A stretch of 64,000 nucleotides of DNA from Gamsiella multidivaricata. Taxonomy: Eukaryota; Mortierellomycota; Mortierellomycetes; Mortierellales; Mortierellaceae. The stretch is taken from the NCBI RefSeq assembly GCF_025024155.1, contig NW_026251715.1:372001-436000 (forward strand). Direction: 5' to 3'. The position numbers and the translations under genes are program-made. Of this stretch, positions 43,622-55,226 are shown one piece after another. Position 1 is the stretch's first letter. Each line of letters starts with the position of its first letter. The notes below the pieces were generated by a model. It made no database searches. It was not told the DNA's origin and saw only the letters and a program-made list of their open reading frames with translations.

Positions 43622-44682
43622 TTATGGAACAACAACAAAAGTCTTTGGGGTGTAACGCTCAGAGTTATAAACGGAATCTCCAGTCTTCCAGCCCTTGACA
43701 TCCTTCATGATCTCAGCCTCCCGCTCCTTCGCAGCGACCTCACGGCGGTGAGTGTCACGGTCGGCCTCAGCCTGCAACAACGGGACCAAGTGGATACGCG
43801 ACCAAACCTTCTCGCGCTCAAGTTCTCTAATAGTTCCAGAAGAGGAAAGGAAGAGGAGACATAGTTGTTCGGAAATGTCGATGAGCACCACATGTCGGTT
43901 CGTTTTGCACAGATCATGGTCGTGATTGATCGTAGCGTTGGGGTGGAAATATCCGGGTCCGTGTTAAATTTGATGGCGATCCTGCTTTTCCATGGACACT
44001 CCTGCAGCACTCAAGTTCCCCTGGACGCTTCTGTAGCATTCAGGCCGCATGTGAAACGCAGATAACGATGGAACATGATCATGGTACCCCTGGAACGATC
44101 TTTGATGGACATGGACGCTTTAATCCTGCTGCTCGTGCCTGTGCCTGTGTCTGATCCTTTGCTCTTAGCGTATCAAGCCCTGCGCGCATCGTAAAGATCT
44201 GAATCCATGGAATGACGATATCATCTCACGCGATAGCTATTGTCCTAACGGACCGCCATCGGTGCTTTCTTGACTATTTGTAGAGACGTCGGCGCCGATT
44301 GCACAGATCTGCCTGCAATGGTGCTATCCTGCCCGCTCTCGGCTTATTGTCACGCACACAAAAAAAAAGAGAGGATCGAAAACGTCGAAACTGAAAAGTC
44401 CACGCGCCCTCCTGTCCCTGCCTCTTCCTAGATTCTGGTTCCTGCATCTTTGTCCTTGAGTCGGTTTTTTTTTTTGCGAATCGCACAGGACAGTGTTCTG
44501 ATCTTGTATTACCTGCGCTCGAGGTTGCCCTGACCAGTTCTGTAGAGGCCGAGAGAGCACATGAGGGTGATACCGGAGAAGAGGACCAAGCCTGAGGGCC
44601 CAACCTTGGGGATATATCGCTTGTATCTGATTTCAGGGAAACCGCCGGGACGGGGCAGCTCTTGTTGAGGAACAGCCGACAT
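43622..44682 (-). CDS. Mitochondrial complex I subunit NDUFA13 (GRIM-19/B16.6)
   Basis: Two minus-strand exons, 44682-44513 and 43826-43622, give 124 residues. The N-terminus MSAVPQQELPRPGGFPEIRY with RYIPKVGPSG precedes a single membrane helix (LVLFSGITLMCSLGLY), exactly the NDUFA13 layout, followed by a charged helix ELEREKVWSRIHLVPLLQAE with RD and RREVAAKEREAEIM, and a short tail. It is an accessory subunit of NADH:ubiquinone oxidoreductase in the inner membrane. The single intron is long for this locus (686 nt). The gene converges with the cobalamin enzyme. Confidence 0.93.
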
Positions 44683-45307
44683 GATGTGCACAAAGAATGT
44701 AAAAGAGAGTGGGGATGAGAAGTGCAGCGATTGGGTGCCAAAGGTTGCTTGATGATCAAAAGTGAAAAACGATCCGCACATCCGAGGACAACGGAAGCAG
44801 CTAAAAATTCTGTGACGTAATCATAATTTTTTGAAAAGTCCATTCACGTTCATCATGTCTTTCACTTGTTACACTCTTTTTCCCTCCTTCAATATAGTGA
44901 GGGACATCTTGTCGCAACTCTGCGTAGAAAACATTGAAGCTCAAGCCTCTATGAACTAGAGGTCATATTGACAAACGACGAACATTGGTTTGTAGAGGGA
45001 AGGGTAATACGCACTTTAATGATCCAAACTTCGATTCAGCGGTTATACTTGAAAATGAATAGGCGTTTCTAGTCAAAAGTCTTATGTCGCGACTAGAACT
45101 CTTCACACTTTCCATAGTCATTCCCCTCTCATACCCTCATTTTCCCTTCACTGCCATTCATCGAAATAAAGTACCATATTCCCCATTCGTGTAGACTACC
45201 ATGGGCATTGAGGGCCTGTGGCCCTTTCAAAGAAAGAAAGGCATTCTTCGTTATCAGTCCCCCCACTTATCCAACCACCCTAGTTCCATTGATCACAATT
45301 CGGCGAT
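44683..45307. other. Upstream region of NDUFA13, no gene seen
   Basis: AT-rich, without coding motifs or repeats of note. Confidence 0.5.
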
Positions 45308-45823
45308 TCAAGTCAATATCCTCCTCGCAACCTCTGGACGACGCTCACCGCATTGTTGAGCGAGAGATACTGTAGCTTGGAACCCGGACGAACTTGACCC
45401 TTTACCTGAACGGCCTTCCTTCAGAAGAAAAAGGACCCACTCAAGTGCGCCGAGAGATCCTTTCGTAAGAAGGCTGTTGAACGCGCTGACAAATGTCTGA
45501 GTGAGCTCGAGGTTCGCGTGGATAAAAAGCTTCGCGTGCGGAAACACTAGTTCATCGACACCAGAAAACACTTGAGCTCGGCCTTCTATTGATCCCTAGA
45601 CGCTCGACGCGCCTTTGCCGTATACATGCGCAAGAAACAGTGGACGATCGTCGAGTGCTCGACTAGGGCAGATCTCACGATAGGGCTTGAATGCATAGCC
45701 TGCTGACATCGTTGTGTCAAGAGACAGCGACATGCTCATGTACAAGGACGTCGAGACCATTTGACGACGCATCTCAAAACGGAAAACTCCTTGTGTACGA
45801 CATCCCCTCTCTCGGAAGTGCAA
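45308..45823 (-). pseudogene. Minus-strand coding relic with one in-frame stop, product unknown
   Basis: A single frame runs about 170 codons and is interrupted only by a TAG at 45596-45598. It reads FKPYREICPSRALDDRPLFL before and TFVSAFNSLLTKGSLGALEW, LKEGRSGKGSSSSGFQ after the stop, which is globular-looking. No family is recognised. The same frame continuing across the stop suggests a recently inactivated gene or a mobile-element fragment; chance is possible. Confidence 0.35.
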
Positions 45824-46535
45824 CCAATTACAAAATCATCAAGGAGTTGGATGGAAGAAGGTAAACCGATCAATCAGATCATCGTGTATATCACTGATGC
45901 AGAAAACGTATTATCAATTCTAACGTCTCGACATTTTTTTTTTTCCCTTGGCTTGCAGACGCTGCGACGATGATGAAGCATTATTTGGCACACAATCAAG
46001 TTACGCGCAAGAATACTGTCCAGGAGACGTTTGTCTCTTTCGCAGAAGGTTTTTGTGGATCTTTTACAGACCCCTGTGCAGATTGGGCCCACTCCCCTTC
46101 GTCCTCAGCTCAAGCTGCCATGACCTATGCCAGTCTTCAGAAGCAGTTCGATTGTCTTTCTCAGCGGTACTCCCAAATGCAAAAGGAGATGCGAGAGACA
46201 CACGAGGCGGAGAGAAGGTATACAAACGTCCAACACTCCCTTGCTTTGTAAGAACCCCCCACTTGCATGAAGACATGCATAAAATTAACTCTAACCTGTC
46301 GTGATCGCCAATCAACTTTGATAACTTTGACAGCGAGTCAATTGGTACTAAGACTCGGCAGCACAAGCCTTCGCAGACCTTCAACAGGTATCGCACGATC
46401 GACCACCTTGTCCCACACAGGGCAGAGGCTACAATTGAGGTGAACCCTACCCAGTCTCGTACCAAACCCCCGCAACACCGACCGCGATATTCTGCCAAAC
46501 AGCGCACTCGACTCAAGGAGCATGAAACCGCCTGA
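45761..46535 (+). CDS. Candidate three-exon gene of unknown function, coiled-coil (186 residues)
   Basis: Exons 45761-45860, 45959-46217 and 46334-46535 join in phase with good signals (G|GTAAACC, TTGCAG|, AAG|GTATAC, TTGACAG|). The centre reads MMKHYLAHNQVTRKNTVQET and a heptad-like helix YASLQKQFDCLSQRYSQMQK followed by charged EMRETHEAERR. The C-terminus is basic (RPRYSAKQRTRLKEHETA). No family is recognised. The first exon is doubtful: another frame there (LLVYDIPSLGSATNYKIIKE) looks more protein-like, so the start may be frameshifted. With the decayed sequence downstream, the whole may be a remnant of a larger gene. Confidence 0.4.
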
Positions 46536-47329
46536 AGCAATCAAGCAGTACACATGGAAGGCATGGAAGAAACCACCCGACACTTTCTTGGATTTCGACA
46601 CTGGCTCTTTCAAGAAGCAGAAGGACGTAAAGAAGAAGAAGAAGAAGAAGAAGAAGAAGAAGAAGAAGAAGAAGAAGAAGAAGAAGAAGAAGAAAGAAGA
46701 CTACGCCAAAGCCAGTAAGCGCCTCGATAGGAAAAGCTTGCCCTTGGTTCGAGCTATCAATTAGGATCATCCGATGGCGACCCTCGATGTTGGAACCGTT
46801 TCTGCCAATCTGAAGCGAGCCTTGGGAGAGTTGGAATTGGTACCTGAAATCAAGAGGTGTCTCCGGGATGCTATTCGGGTTACATCTGACACCAAGCGAC
46901 AGGGGGTTGCGACTCATGGGGCGGGTTCATTGAGAGCTTCTTTGCCTCACGCGAGCCTGATACAATACACAGAAATATATTGCGCAATATCTGTCCAGAT
47001 GTCTCGTCCAAGATCAAAGTCGAGAGAGAGGTCGGTGCGGGTGATCATGATGAATAGGAGGGGGAAGAGGAGGAAGAGGAGGGGAGGACGAGGAAGAGGA
47101 AGATAAGGATGGCGATGACCCGGAGCAAAATGTTGCGATGAAGAAAAAAACTCCAGGAGTTAGTACTGGTGGGACTATGAGAACAAGAACATCATTCCTT
47201 CTCAGCAAGACCCAATCGATTAACTTGGGCAGAAGGCCCCTGGATTCCTTATCACAGAGATGCTTTCGAACGTCAGCAGGCGTGGGCCACCCAAAGGGCC
47301 GAGATATTACAAAGATTCGACGCCCGTGA
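46522..47329 (+). pseudogene. Decayed coding sequence continuing from the coiled-coil gene, with poly-Lys run
   Basis: Protein-like phrases follow one another on the + strand but change frame and meet stops: KAWKKPPDTFLDFDTGSFKK; the AAG run; LDRKSLPLVRAIN with a stop; ATLDVGTVSANLKRALGELE and LVPEIKRCLRDAI; then, one frame over, FIESFFASREPDTIHRNILR and NICPDVSSKIKVERE with a stop; then an acidic GEEEEEEGEDEEE stretch. This is the pattern of an old gene or transposon ORF broken by small indels. No transposase signature was recognised. Confidence 0.4.
46630..46697 (+). repeat. (AAG)n trinucleotide repeat, about 22 units
   Basis: An uninterrupted AAG run that would encode poly-Lys in the frame of the surrounding decayed sequence. 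Confidence 0.95.
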
Positions 47330-48010
47330 TGGGAACCCAAGTAATATATGTTTTTAGTGACTTTGTCCTGATGTCCTTCAGGCCAGGCCCCTAGGCTAGG
47401 CTACATCGTAGTTGGAATGATTGAATACTCTATTTCAAAGAAATGCAGGCTATACTGCTCAACCTGCGGTACTTTCATGCATCGCGATATTATGGCAAGG
47501 CCCAACATTTGCAACGTCGTTCGCAGTCATGTACTCCATCAATAACGATCGTTCTATCTTCAGCCAGCAGATAACGGGCAGTACCCTTGGATGCAAGATG
47601 CAAGACCGCATACGGAAGCCGGGGGCAGTAGCAGCAGCAGCAGTAGCGCAATGGAGGCAAGGGCAAGGGCAAGGGCAAGGACGCGCTGGAGATGCAAGCT
47701 AGCAGCCTTATCCTTGGAAGGGATGGAAACCTCTGGTGCCAAGCGACAATAGACTATGTAAATATCTGTGTGTCAGCAAGCACACTCCATAGCTCAGATG
47801 CTGTACTTTCTTGCAAGGATGCGTTTTGTGGACGTGTTTGAGCCTGAATTGTTCTGTACTCTAATTTTATTGAGCTTAATCCCATTATCCAAAGGGCAAA
47901 AGACAAGCATACACAATGGAAACAAGGAAACATAGATACAACAAGCAAACAGCTCAACAAATAATTCATTTAACCCGTACAATGACTCCGTTTTGCAACG
48001 AGCCCCAGTG
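47330..48010. other. Intergenic, no gene seen
   Basis: Contains AGC/GCA repeats near 47630-47650 and a GGCAAG run near 47656-47680. It includes the 3' flank of the KH-protein gene. Confidence 0.5.
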
Positions 48011-51000
48011 TTACTTGGTCTCTTCCGTCGAGGATGTCCTAGCTGATCCGGCTTCGTTGGCGGCAGTTCCAGGTCCAGAAGCGGAGGCGGCGGCGACTTC
48101 GCTAGGGGCAGAGGAAGATCCAGTCGCATCAGATGATCCGGCACCTTCGACAGCTGCTGTAGACGAAGAACCACCGGCCGATGAAGCATCAGCTGCCTGG
48201 TATCCATAATATTGACTGTAGTATTGCTGATAGGCCTCCTGGCTGTATCCTTGCTGAGCATAATATGCAGAATAATCAGGAACACTAGCGGCCGCAGTAG
48301 CACTGGCATCGCCGCCCGCTGTAGTTGCTACAGCACCGGGTGCTGAGGTGGCAGGAGCGGAGGTTGCTGGCGAACTCAAGGCACCAGGTGCTGCAGACGT
48401 GGCGGAAGCAGTGCCATACTGACCTGCAGCGTATCGAGAGTAGTCGTAAGCACCATAGGCTGAAGTGTCCGCACCTGGTGCCGCAGCAGCTGATGTCGTG
48501 CCTGTTCCAGGGGTAGCAGTCGTGGCTGCAGCTCCCGATGCGGCAGGGGTCGCAGTTCCATATGGATAAGCTGTAGAAAACAAAACAGCAAAAGGAGCAA
48601 AGGAGCAAAGGAGCAAAGGAGCAAAGGAGCAAAGGAGCAGAGACATGCGAATTAGAACACGAACAGGAAGTAGTTCCCAGATAAATAAATGGACATCCTT
48701 TTGCAGTAATCGACCCTTACCAGCGCCATATTGATATCCGTAGTATTGAGCATAGACAGCTTGCTGCTCAGGAGTGTATCCTGTCGTCGCTGCTGGAGCT
48801 GCTGGAGCCGTGTAGCTGTCATACTGTCCATATCCACTCGATGATTGCGCCTGTGCTGGTTGCTGGTATTGCTGTTGCTGGTAACCGCCATAACCACTTG
48901 TACTTCCATATCCTCTATTGTCGTCAAACAGCGATAGGTAGAAAAAAACAATCAATAATTTATATCGTTATTGCCACAAAGTTGTAGAGTGCAGTCTTGA
49001 ATTGTCATGAAGCTTACCCTTGCTCTCGCTGTCCGCCATAACGCTCGTTGTCGCGCTAGTATTTCAATAACCAGGAATAGATGGCATTCACATAGCGGCA
49101 AGGCAAGATGATTGTCACCATAAACGCAAAAGGGCGACGGCAAGATGCATTTGAAGAAAAGAAAAAAATAGAGACGAAAGCAGGTATAACAAGCAGTCGT
49201 TCATTTTTTGCGTTTTTGTTTGAGGGAAGTTGATGCGATTTTGTCGATGCAGAAAGTAGATAATGTCAAGGCACAGGACATCATTCACAATACGCGGCCA
49301 AAGAGAGCAGAGAAGAATATAAAGAAGCAAAAAGATTATCAATTTATGAAGGCATTTTCTCCGAGGTCAACAGTGTCCACAATCCTTGTCCCAAAATTCC
49401 CGAGTCGTGAAGGATGCGCCCACATGACACATCCTGAATACACACGCAGCGGATGAACCACCACCACCACCACCACCACCACCACGCATACAAGAAGGCG
49501 CCAGTGAACATGAAAGAGCGTCCATACAACTTTAAACAAGAAATAAACAGCATCATCGTGACCTTTGTCTGATAGTGTCGTGGGTGTTTTTGGACAATGT
49601 CGGGGTATTAAGCATTCGTGAGAATACATGCGCATCACAGCATTGCACAAAAGCGTCCATGTGGCATATTGGCATACGCAACCTTATGTCCCATCCCGCA
49701 AAGGTACGAGATCAGTCGGGTGTGTCGTGGTGGATTTCCAGATCGTAGTCGCTAGTCCACTCTATCCAGTAATGGTAGACTTGATTGCAGTGAAAAAAGG
49801 CAATGGGAGACCGAATTTCAAGTCACCTAGTTGTCGAATAAATACATCATGCATAATAAATTCCACAGAGTCGGTTTCCTGCAATGCTGTGCGTGTTGAT
49901 CCATGGGTGAAGGCTGCACTCCTGAAATGTCATATCGGTAAAGAAAACCCACATTCAAAAAAAAAAAAAAAACACAAAGCACAGTATGCAGTGATGACGG
50001 GAATCCGAGGGGAATGAGAATTAATTCGACTTACCGCTCCGGCGACCTTCTCCATGATGAGTTGCTTTGCATACTCGACGGCCTCGGGTGGTCCGAAAAG
50101 ATTGATAGTACGGTCTGTTGGGGGTGCCATGCTAGGGTCGACCTGCTGAACCTGAATCTTGGCGCGTGATTGAATCTGAAGCTGCTTTACAGTTTCGCCT
50201 CCTCGTCCAATGACAAGCCCAATCGACTCCTGGGGAACAGTCATGGTGACTGGGGGAGTGCTTTGAAATCCACCGCCGCCTCCTCCTCCTCCACTGTAGC
50301 CTCCTCTGGGCGCCATGTCATTGACAATCTCCTCAATAAATGCCTTGGCGCGCTCAATCGCGCCGTCATCTCCAGTGATAGACACGGTTCTAGAGGGAGA
50401 GCTGTGGTCATGTGGGGAAGGCGTGACAGCAATACGGGCACCACTTCGGTCCTGTAAATCGCGGATCGTCTCGCCTCCACGTCCAATGACAAGGCCGACC
50501 TTAGTACTGGGGATTTGAATGGTAGCGGTCGTACCTCCACGACCATAACCTCCGCCTCCGCCTCCGCTTCCGCTTCCGCTTCCACCCATGCCATAGTTTC
50601 CACCACCACCATAACCACCACCGCTGTAACCGCCTGGACGTTCCCCGCTTTGTGAGCTCGTGACGATCTCCTGAATTTGGCGTTTGGCATCTGCAATTCC
50701 TGCTGGCTGTCCAATGATGTTGACGAAACGTTCGCGGTCGCCTGGGTTGCCATCTACAAAAGAAAAAGAAAAAAATAGCCACAGTAATGTTAGACAGATA
50801 TGCCACATCACTGGATCCATAATTATGAAGGTCCAAATAGTTTAAAAGAAATGCCCTACCTTGTGAGAACTGGACGCGGCAGCCAGTCTCGCGTTCGATT
50901 CTTTTGAGGTTCTCGCCACCTCTTCCAATAATCAATCCGACGAGATTTCCGGGCACACCCATCTCCTCCTGAATCTGTTGCTCGTTGCGCATGGGTGGAG

Positions 51001-51404
51001 CATAGTGAGAGACTTGGGCTCCAAGGCCAGGACGATGCATAGGAGCAGAATCTTCAGCGGCACATAATAACAGTATAGCAATCGATTAGTTCCTCTGACA
51101 AAGGCAACCATAAAAATACAAGACTGCAAAGTTCACCATCCTTACCCCGACCAGAATCATAGGCCATTCTCTTGCCATAGTGGCTGTCATCATCGCGGCT
51201 ATCATGGCCGTGACTATACGAGTCGTCTTCATAAGGGCGCTTCATGGGAGCCGGTGCGCTAGAGGCCGCAGCTGGAGGTGCTGCGTTGGAGGCTGAGTTG
51301 CCGAGTCTGGCAGCGAGGGCCTTGACCTTGGCCATAGCGGCGGTGAAATCAACCTTGGGTGCTGGTGCACCAGGGGCATCCTGAGCGGGCGTGTCGGACG
51401 GCAT
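48011..51404 (-). CDS. FUBP/KSRP-like protein with three KH domains and a Tyr-rich tail
   Basis: Six minus-strand exons (51404-51146, 51051-50860, 50753-50035, 49055-49018, 48914-48721, 48570-48011) give 653 residues. Three KH domains with intact GxxG loops as GRGG: LVGLIIGRGGENLKRIERET (about 125), KVGLVIGRGGETIRDLQDRS (about 235) and SIGLVIGRGGETVKQLQIQS (about 325). Gly-rich linkers lie between them. The tail is Gln/Tyr/Ala-rich with YQQYYSQYYGYQ-like and YAQYYGYQYG motifs, like the tyrosine motifs of FUBP/KSRP. The family binds single-stranded DNA or U-rich RNA in transcription, splicing and mRNA decay. Intron 3 is 979 nt, by far the longest here, and precedes a 38-nt exon. It diverges from prefoldin 3 across 239 bp. 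Confidence 0.9.
48591..48639 (-). repeat. 8-bp tandem repeat in intron 5 of the KH gene
   Basis: Six copies of AAAGGAGC (+ strand), which give a CTCCTTTG pyrimidine-rich array on the transcribed strand about 20 to 70 nt before the exon 6 acceptor. Confidence 0.9.
49457..49486 (+). repeat. (CCA)n trinucleotide repeat in intron 3 of the KH gene
   Basis: About ten CCA units within the 979-nt intron. Confidence 0.9.
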
Positions 51405-51643
51405 TATGGATGAGGATGAAAAGAGAGGATGACAAGGAAGAAGGTGGTGATGAAAGAAAGCAGCCAGCCGGTTGGCCATCGAACAAAGGGAAAAAAGAAA
51501 AAGAAAACACTTGGGCTCGTACACGTGAGACGCCATGGACTATGCCTTAAGGGTGTTGCCTCACCTCACGAACGAAGGCCTCAAGAAGGCCAGCGCGTCC
51601 GTTCATCTGATCATCACTTCCGCAAGACCGCACAACAGATAAC
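51405..51643. promoter_or_regulatory. Bidirectional promoter of the KH-protein and prefoldin 3 genes
   Basis: Only 239 bp separate the two divergent ATGs, so both leaders and promoters must lie here. It is purine-rich on the + strand near 51410-51510. No TATA box seen. Confidence 0.6.
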
Positions 51644-52547
51644 ATGGAGACCAACCCACGCGGTATTCCCAAAGCACCATTCGTCGAGAATGTGGAGGAC
51701 CATGTCACCGAGCAGGAGCCTGTCGAGATTGTCCTCAGGAAGTTTCAGGAGGCTGTGGCGTAAGTCAATGCGAAGCTGCTCTCTGGATGGCACACATCAG
51801 CTCTTGCACTAGAATCGAACGTAGTTACTCTACCGATATGAGCTACCAGCGACTCGTGCAATACAGATAATGGTGCATACTTGGACATCATTAACTTTCA
51901 AAGCGGCTACCATAATGATGGACGCCGGTTTTGTTGTTGTTCGGGAACAAGAAAAACGGCCGCAGGCAGTATGGCTAATTGATGCCATGTCTTCATACAC
52001 CATTATCACTCATAGCAAGTACAAGTTCATGGAGGTGAACATGCTGCAGCGCAAGCGTAATCTTGACGCCAAGATCCCCGAGATTCGCAAGACCCTGGAA
52101 ATGGTTCAATTCCTGCAGTCGCAGGCTGAAGAAGACGAGGACAAGGAGATCGAAACGCTATACGAGTTGAACGACACATTATACGCCACTGCCAAGGTTA
52201 TGCCTACAGGAAAGGTCTGCTTGTGGCTCGGGGTGAGTCGCTTGAGGATCGTGTTGTCCTTTGATTGTCTCTGAAATTGATCTGCTCTATTGACTAACTG
52301 ACGCCTTTTGACCACTTGGACACCATAGGCAAATGTTATGCTGGAATACCCTGTTGGGGAGGCCGCAGAACTGTTGGCTTCGAAGCTGGAGGCCGCGTTG
52401 AAGACACTAAAGAATACGGAGGAGGATTTGGTTTACTTGCGAGACCAGATTACTACCATGGAAGTCAACACCGCCCGTGTCTACAACTGGGACGTGAAAC
52501 AGCGGCGCCTAGCAAGAGTCAAGGCTGAAGCAGCAGGAGAAGAATAA
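51644..52547 (+). CDS. PAC10: Prefoldin subunit 3 (VBP1 homologue)
   Basis: Three exons (51644-51759, 52016-52232, 52329-52547) give 183 residues. The N-terminus METNPRGIPKAPFVENVEDH matches the prefoldin 3 opening. It is followed by a first coiled-coil (KYKFMEVNMLQRKRNLDAKI, IRKTLEMVQFLQ), the beta-hairpin core (LYATAKVMPTGKVCLWLGAN, VMLEYPVGEAAELL) and a second coiled-coil (LEAALKTLKNTEEDLVYLRD) ending with VYNWDVKQRR. Prefoldin is the hexameric co-chaperone that passes nascent actin and tubulin to CCT. Confidence 0.95.
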
Positions 52548-52926
52548 AGACCATGCAGGCATACAGCTGCATCGTCAAAAATGACCGATTATGTGAACAT
52601 GGTACCACCACAGTTTCCTACCTCAGTTTTGAGGGTCAAGAATGCCTTTTCAGTCAATGAGCGGCTAGAATTATACGTTTTCTTTATTTTTTTCAGCCTC
52701 GTCTTCTCTTCTAAAAGAGGCGTTTTTGATTTCTGTTGCTGTCATCCTTGCTTTTCATTGCAGGTTTCATGAGAGGTACATTGAGATAGGGGGGAGGGGG
52801 ATAAAAAAAAACGAAATGATTATTTACTCGTGTAGTATGTAGGGAAGGGGGGGGAAAAGGAAGAGGGAGAGAGAGCGAGCGAGCGAGAAGGGACATGCGT
52901 CGTGCATCACGCAGAGAGTCCAGGTA

Positions 52927-55226
52927 TTATTGCTGTTCCTCATTGGCCATGTCCAAGATGGGGTTCACATCGTCCACGACCGTCATATCCGCAAGAAACG
53001 GGATAAGATCCAGCAGCTCGGTATCATGCGGATCATTGAACCATGATGAAATGGGCACCGCATTAGTCTGGTGGAAGATGTAGCTGGCTGGAGAGTTGTC
53101 GATGATGATGGTATTCTTCAGGTCTCGGCCTATTACAGAGAGGTCCTAGTAGAAGCAATAATGGGTTCATTGATTAGATTTTGTTGGATCAAATGCCACA
53201 GATAGGAGCTCTCCTTAAAGAGTTACGCCACCAATCCTTACCTTGACATAGTTTCCTTTGTGGTTGAAACAAGACTCTCTGAACAGACGGTGTTTAATGA
53301 CACGATGAATATCCAGCATGTCCAACACCGGATCGGCATACTAAAAGCGTGGTAAACAGGACGGGAACAATAAGAACACGGCTCCATCTAGCATTACACT
53401 GAAATAAGTTCTGCAACTCAACTGCGAACGTATTTACCTTGGATAAACTGGCCGTAAAGATCACAACTTCATAAAGCTCTCCCATCTTTTGCAGAAAAGT
53501 GTCCACACCAGGCCGTTTGATTACATAGACGTTATGCGACTGGTTATCAATCTCGACAGGAACGACATAGTCCGCTTGCGGGATTAGCTATTAGCATTTG
53601 AATGAAAAGTATAGCCAGAGTGTGGTGAGACACCGTGGGTCCGTCCGTACTAAAAATGCAATGGACAGTGCATCTTCGTCACGACTGTACCTTGAATGAA
53701 CTGTGGACTAACGTCTCGTCCAAATCAAGCACCAGGCACTTTTTACCAATATGCTCCGGTGCGATCGGTCCAAGTAGTCCGGGCAGCTCAATATCTTGCG
53801 AGTGCAAGTGTTCCTATTGTAGCAAGAACAACATAGGAGCATATCATTAGCTCATTGCATGCAGATGATATAGTGAGCCCGTTCCTGAACAGTAATGTAG
53901 TGTAGGAGATAAATTAGTCAGGTCCCTTTCCTGTTGTATCCGTTCTGGCGAGCGAGCCATCTTTGCACATCCGTCAAGCTGAAGTCGCATACCGGCTGGT
54001 CTGCCGCTGTCAAAGAGCACATGCATGAACAAGATCAGAATGTCCATGCACAGCACTCCACATCTATTTTCCATTCACTGGTTTCCTGGTTTGCTGGTTT
54101 GCTGGTTTGCTGGTTTGCTGGTTTGCTGGTTTGCCACTTCCTCAATACGCTGCCGCAACGTCGTCCCGGTGAATAGCCGTAGTGTGCAGTGTGGTGCATG
54201 GTGAATGGCGTTTCAGGGGGGTACCAAATCGAATAGTCGAACTTACTCCCTCCGGTTCCTCAGGGCTTGGAGGTGCTGCCGCGTCGACCACGGTGGGTTG
54301 CGCCGGAAGTGACTTTTCGTCGGCCACATGCGCAGCCATGGGCTTCTTTCCAGCGGCCTTTCCAATGCTCACGGTCTGAGGGCGGTTAGGACTTCCGACT
54401 TGCAACGAGGCATCGCTGTCATTGACAAAATTGGCGCCACAGCAAAAGAGGAGTGACAGGAACGATGGTTTCTGTGCCTTGGACTCAATTGGGTTCTTGC
54501 GCGACTTGACAGAGGAAGGCGAAGTCGGGGTATGGGCGGAGTTGCTGCCGGTGTTGCTATTGCCACCGCTGGCGCTGCTGCTGTTGCCATTGTTGCCGCT
54601 GCTGGGGACGGCGTTGCTGTTGACGTTGGCCAGGACAGCAGAATTGGCTCCAGATGACAGGTCACTTAGGGGACTAGCGGAGGAAGCTACTGGCAGCAAA
54701 CAGAGAAGGGGGATACACCATGTCAGTGACCAGGGAAGTAGGCATAGGCCATGCAAATGGGGTTGAGATATGGGAGAGGAGGCGGGGGGTATGAAAGAAG
54801 GAGTCGGTCAGGGTAACATGAGGCCAGTGAGGTGCTCGTTTCGTTTCGTTTCATTCGGTGTCCGCAGAAGGGGAGTGCTCGCATTTGCATTGGGGCATCG
54901 TATGCTCTGAGACAAGAGAGGACAGAACACATTGAGCGCATAGCGGCAACGAGCATCGCATATGCAAACAAAAAGGACCAAGGGGCGCTTAACGAGGAAG
55001 GGGCAGCAGTTGGCAGCAGGCTGATAGGCTGATAGGCTGAGGGAGGAAGGATACTATCGCTGAGGCACTCTCGCGTGTTACTGCGACCAAGCGATACGTA
55101 GATGGCAAGCGTGACAGGCACGCTCTGCTGAGCGAGAGGGGGAGAGGGGGTTTTCCTTTTTTTTTCTTTTTTCTTTTTTCTTTTTTCCTTACCTTCGTCC
55201 TTAGACGCGTTACTCTTGCCCGACAT
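52927..55226 (-). CDS. Psr1/CTDSP-like phosphatase with FCP1/SCP HAD domain
   Basis: Six minus-strand exons (55226-55193, 54689-54247, 53813-53691, 53587-53438, 53340-53242, 53145-52927) give 355 residues. About 160 Ser/Asn/Gly/Pro-rich residues precede the catalytic domain and contain LLFCCGANF, a possible palmitoylation spot as in Psr1. The HAD domain has the nucleophile motif [76 protein letters not shown] and the motif [36 protein letters not shown]. In yeast, Psr1/2 are plasma-membrane phosphatases for sodium and general stress; human SCPs act on RNA polymerase II CTD. The acceptor of exon 2 is ambiguous (CAG at 54690 or TAG at 54687, one residue apart). Confidence 0.9.
54087..54134 (+). 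repeat. 8-bp tandem repeat GCTGGTTT in intron 2 of the phosphatase gene
   Basis: Six to seven perfect copies. Confidence 0.9.

Noticed and set aside
49344..49556. Minus-strand frame with poly-Trp
   Set aside because: Translation of the (CCA) repeat complement within intron 3 of the KH gene.
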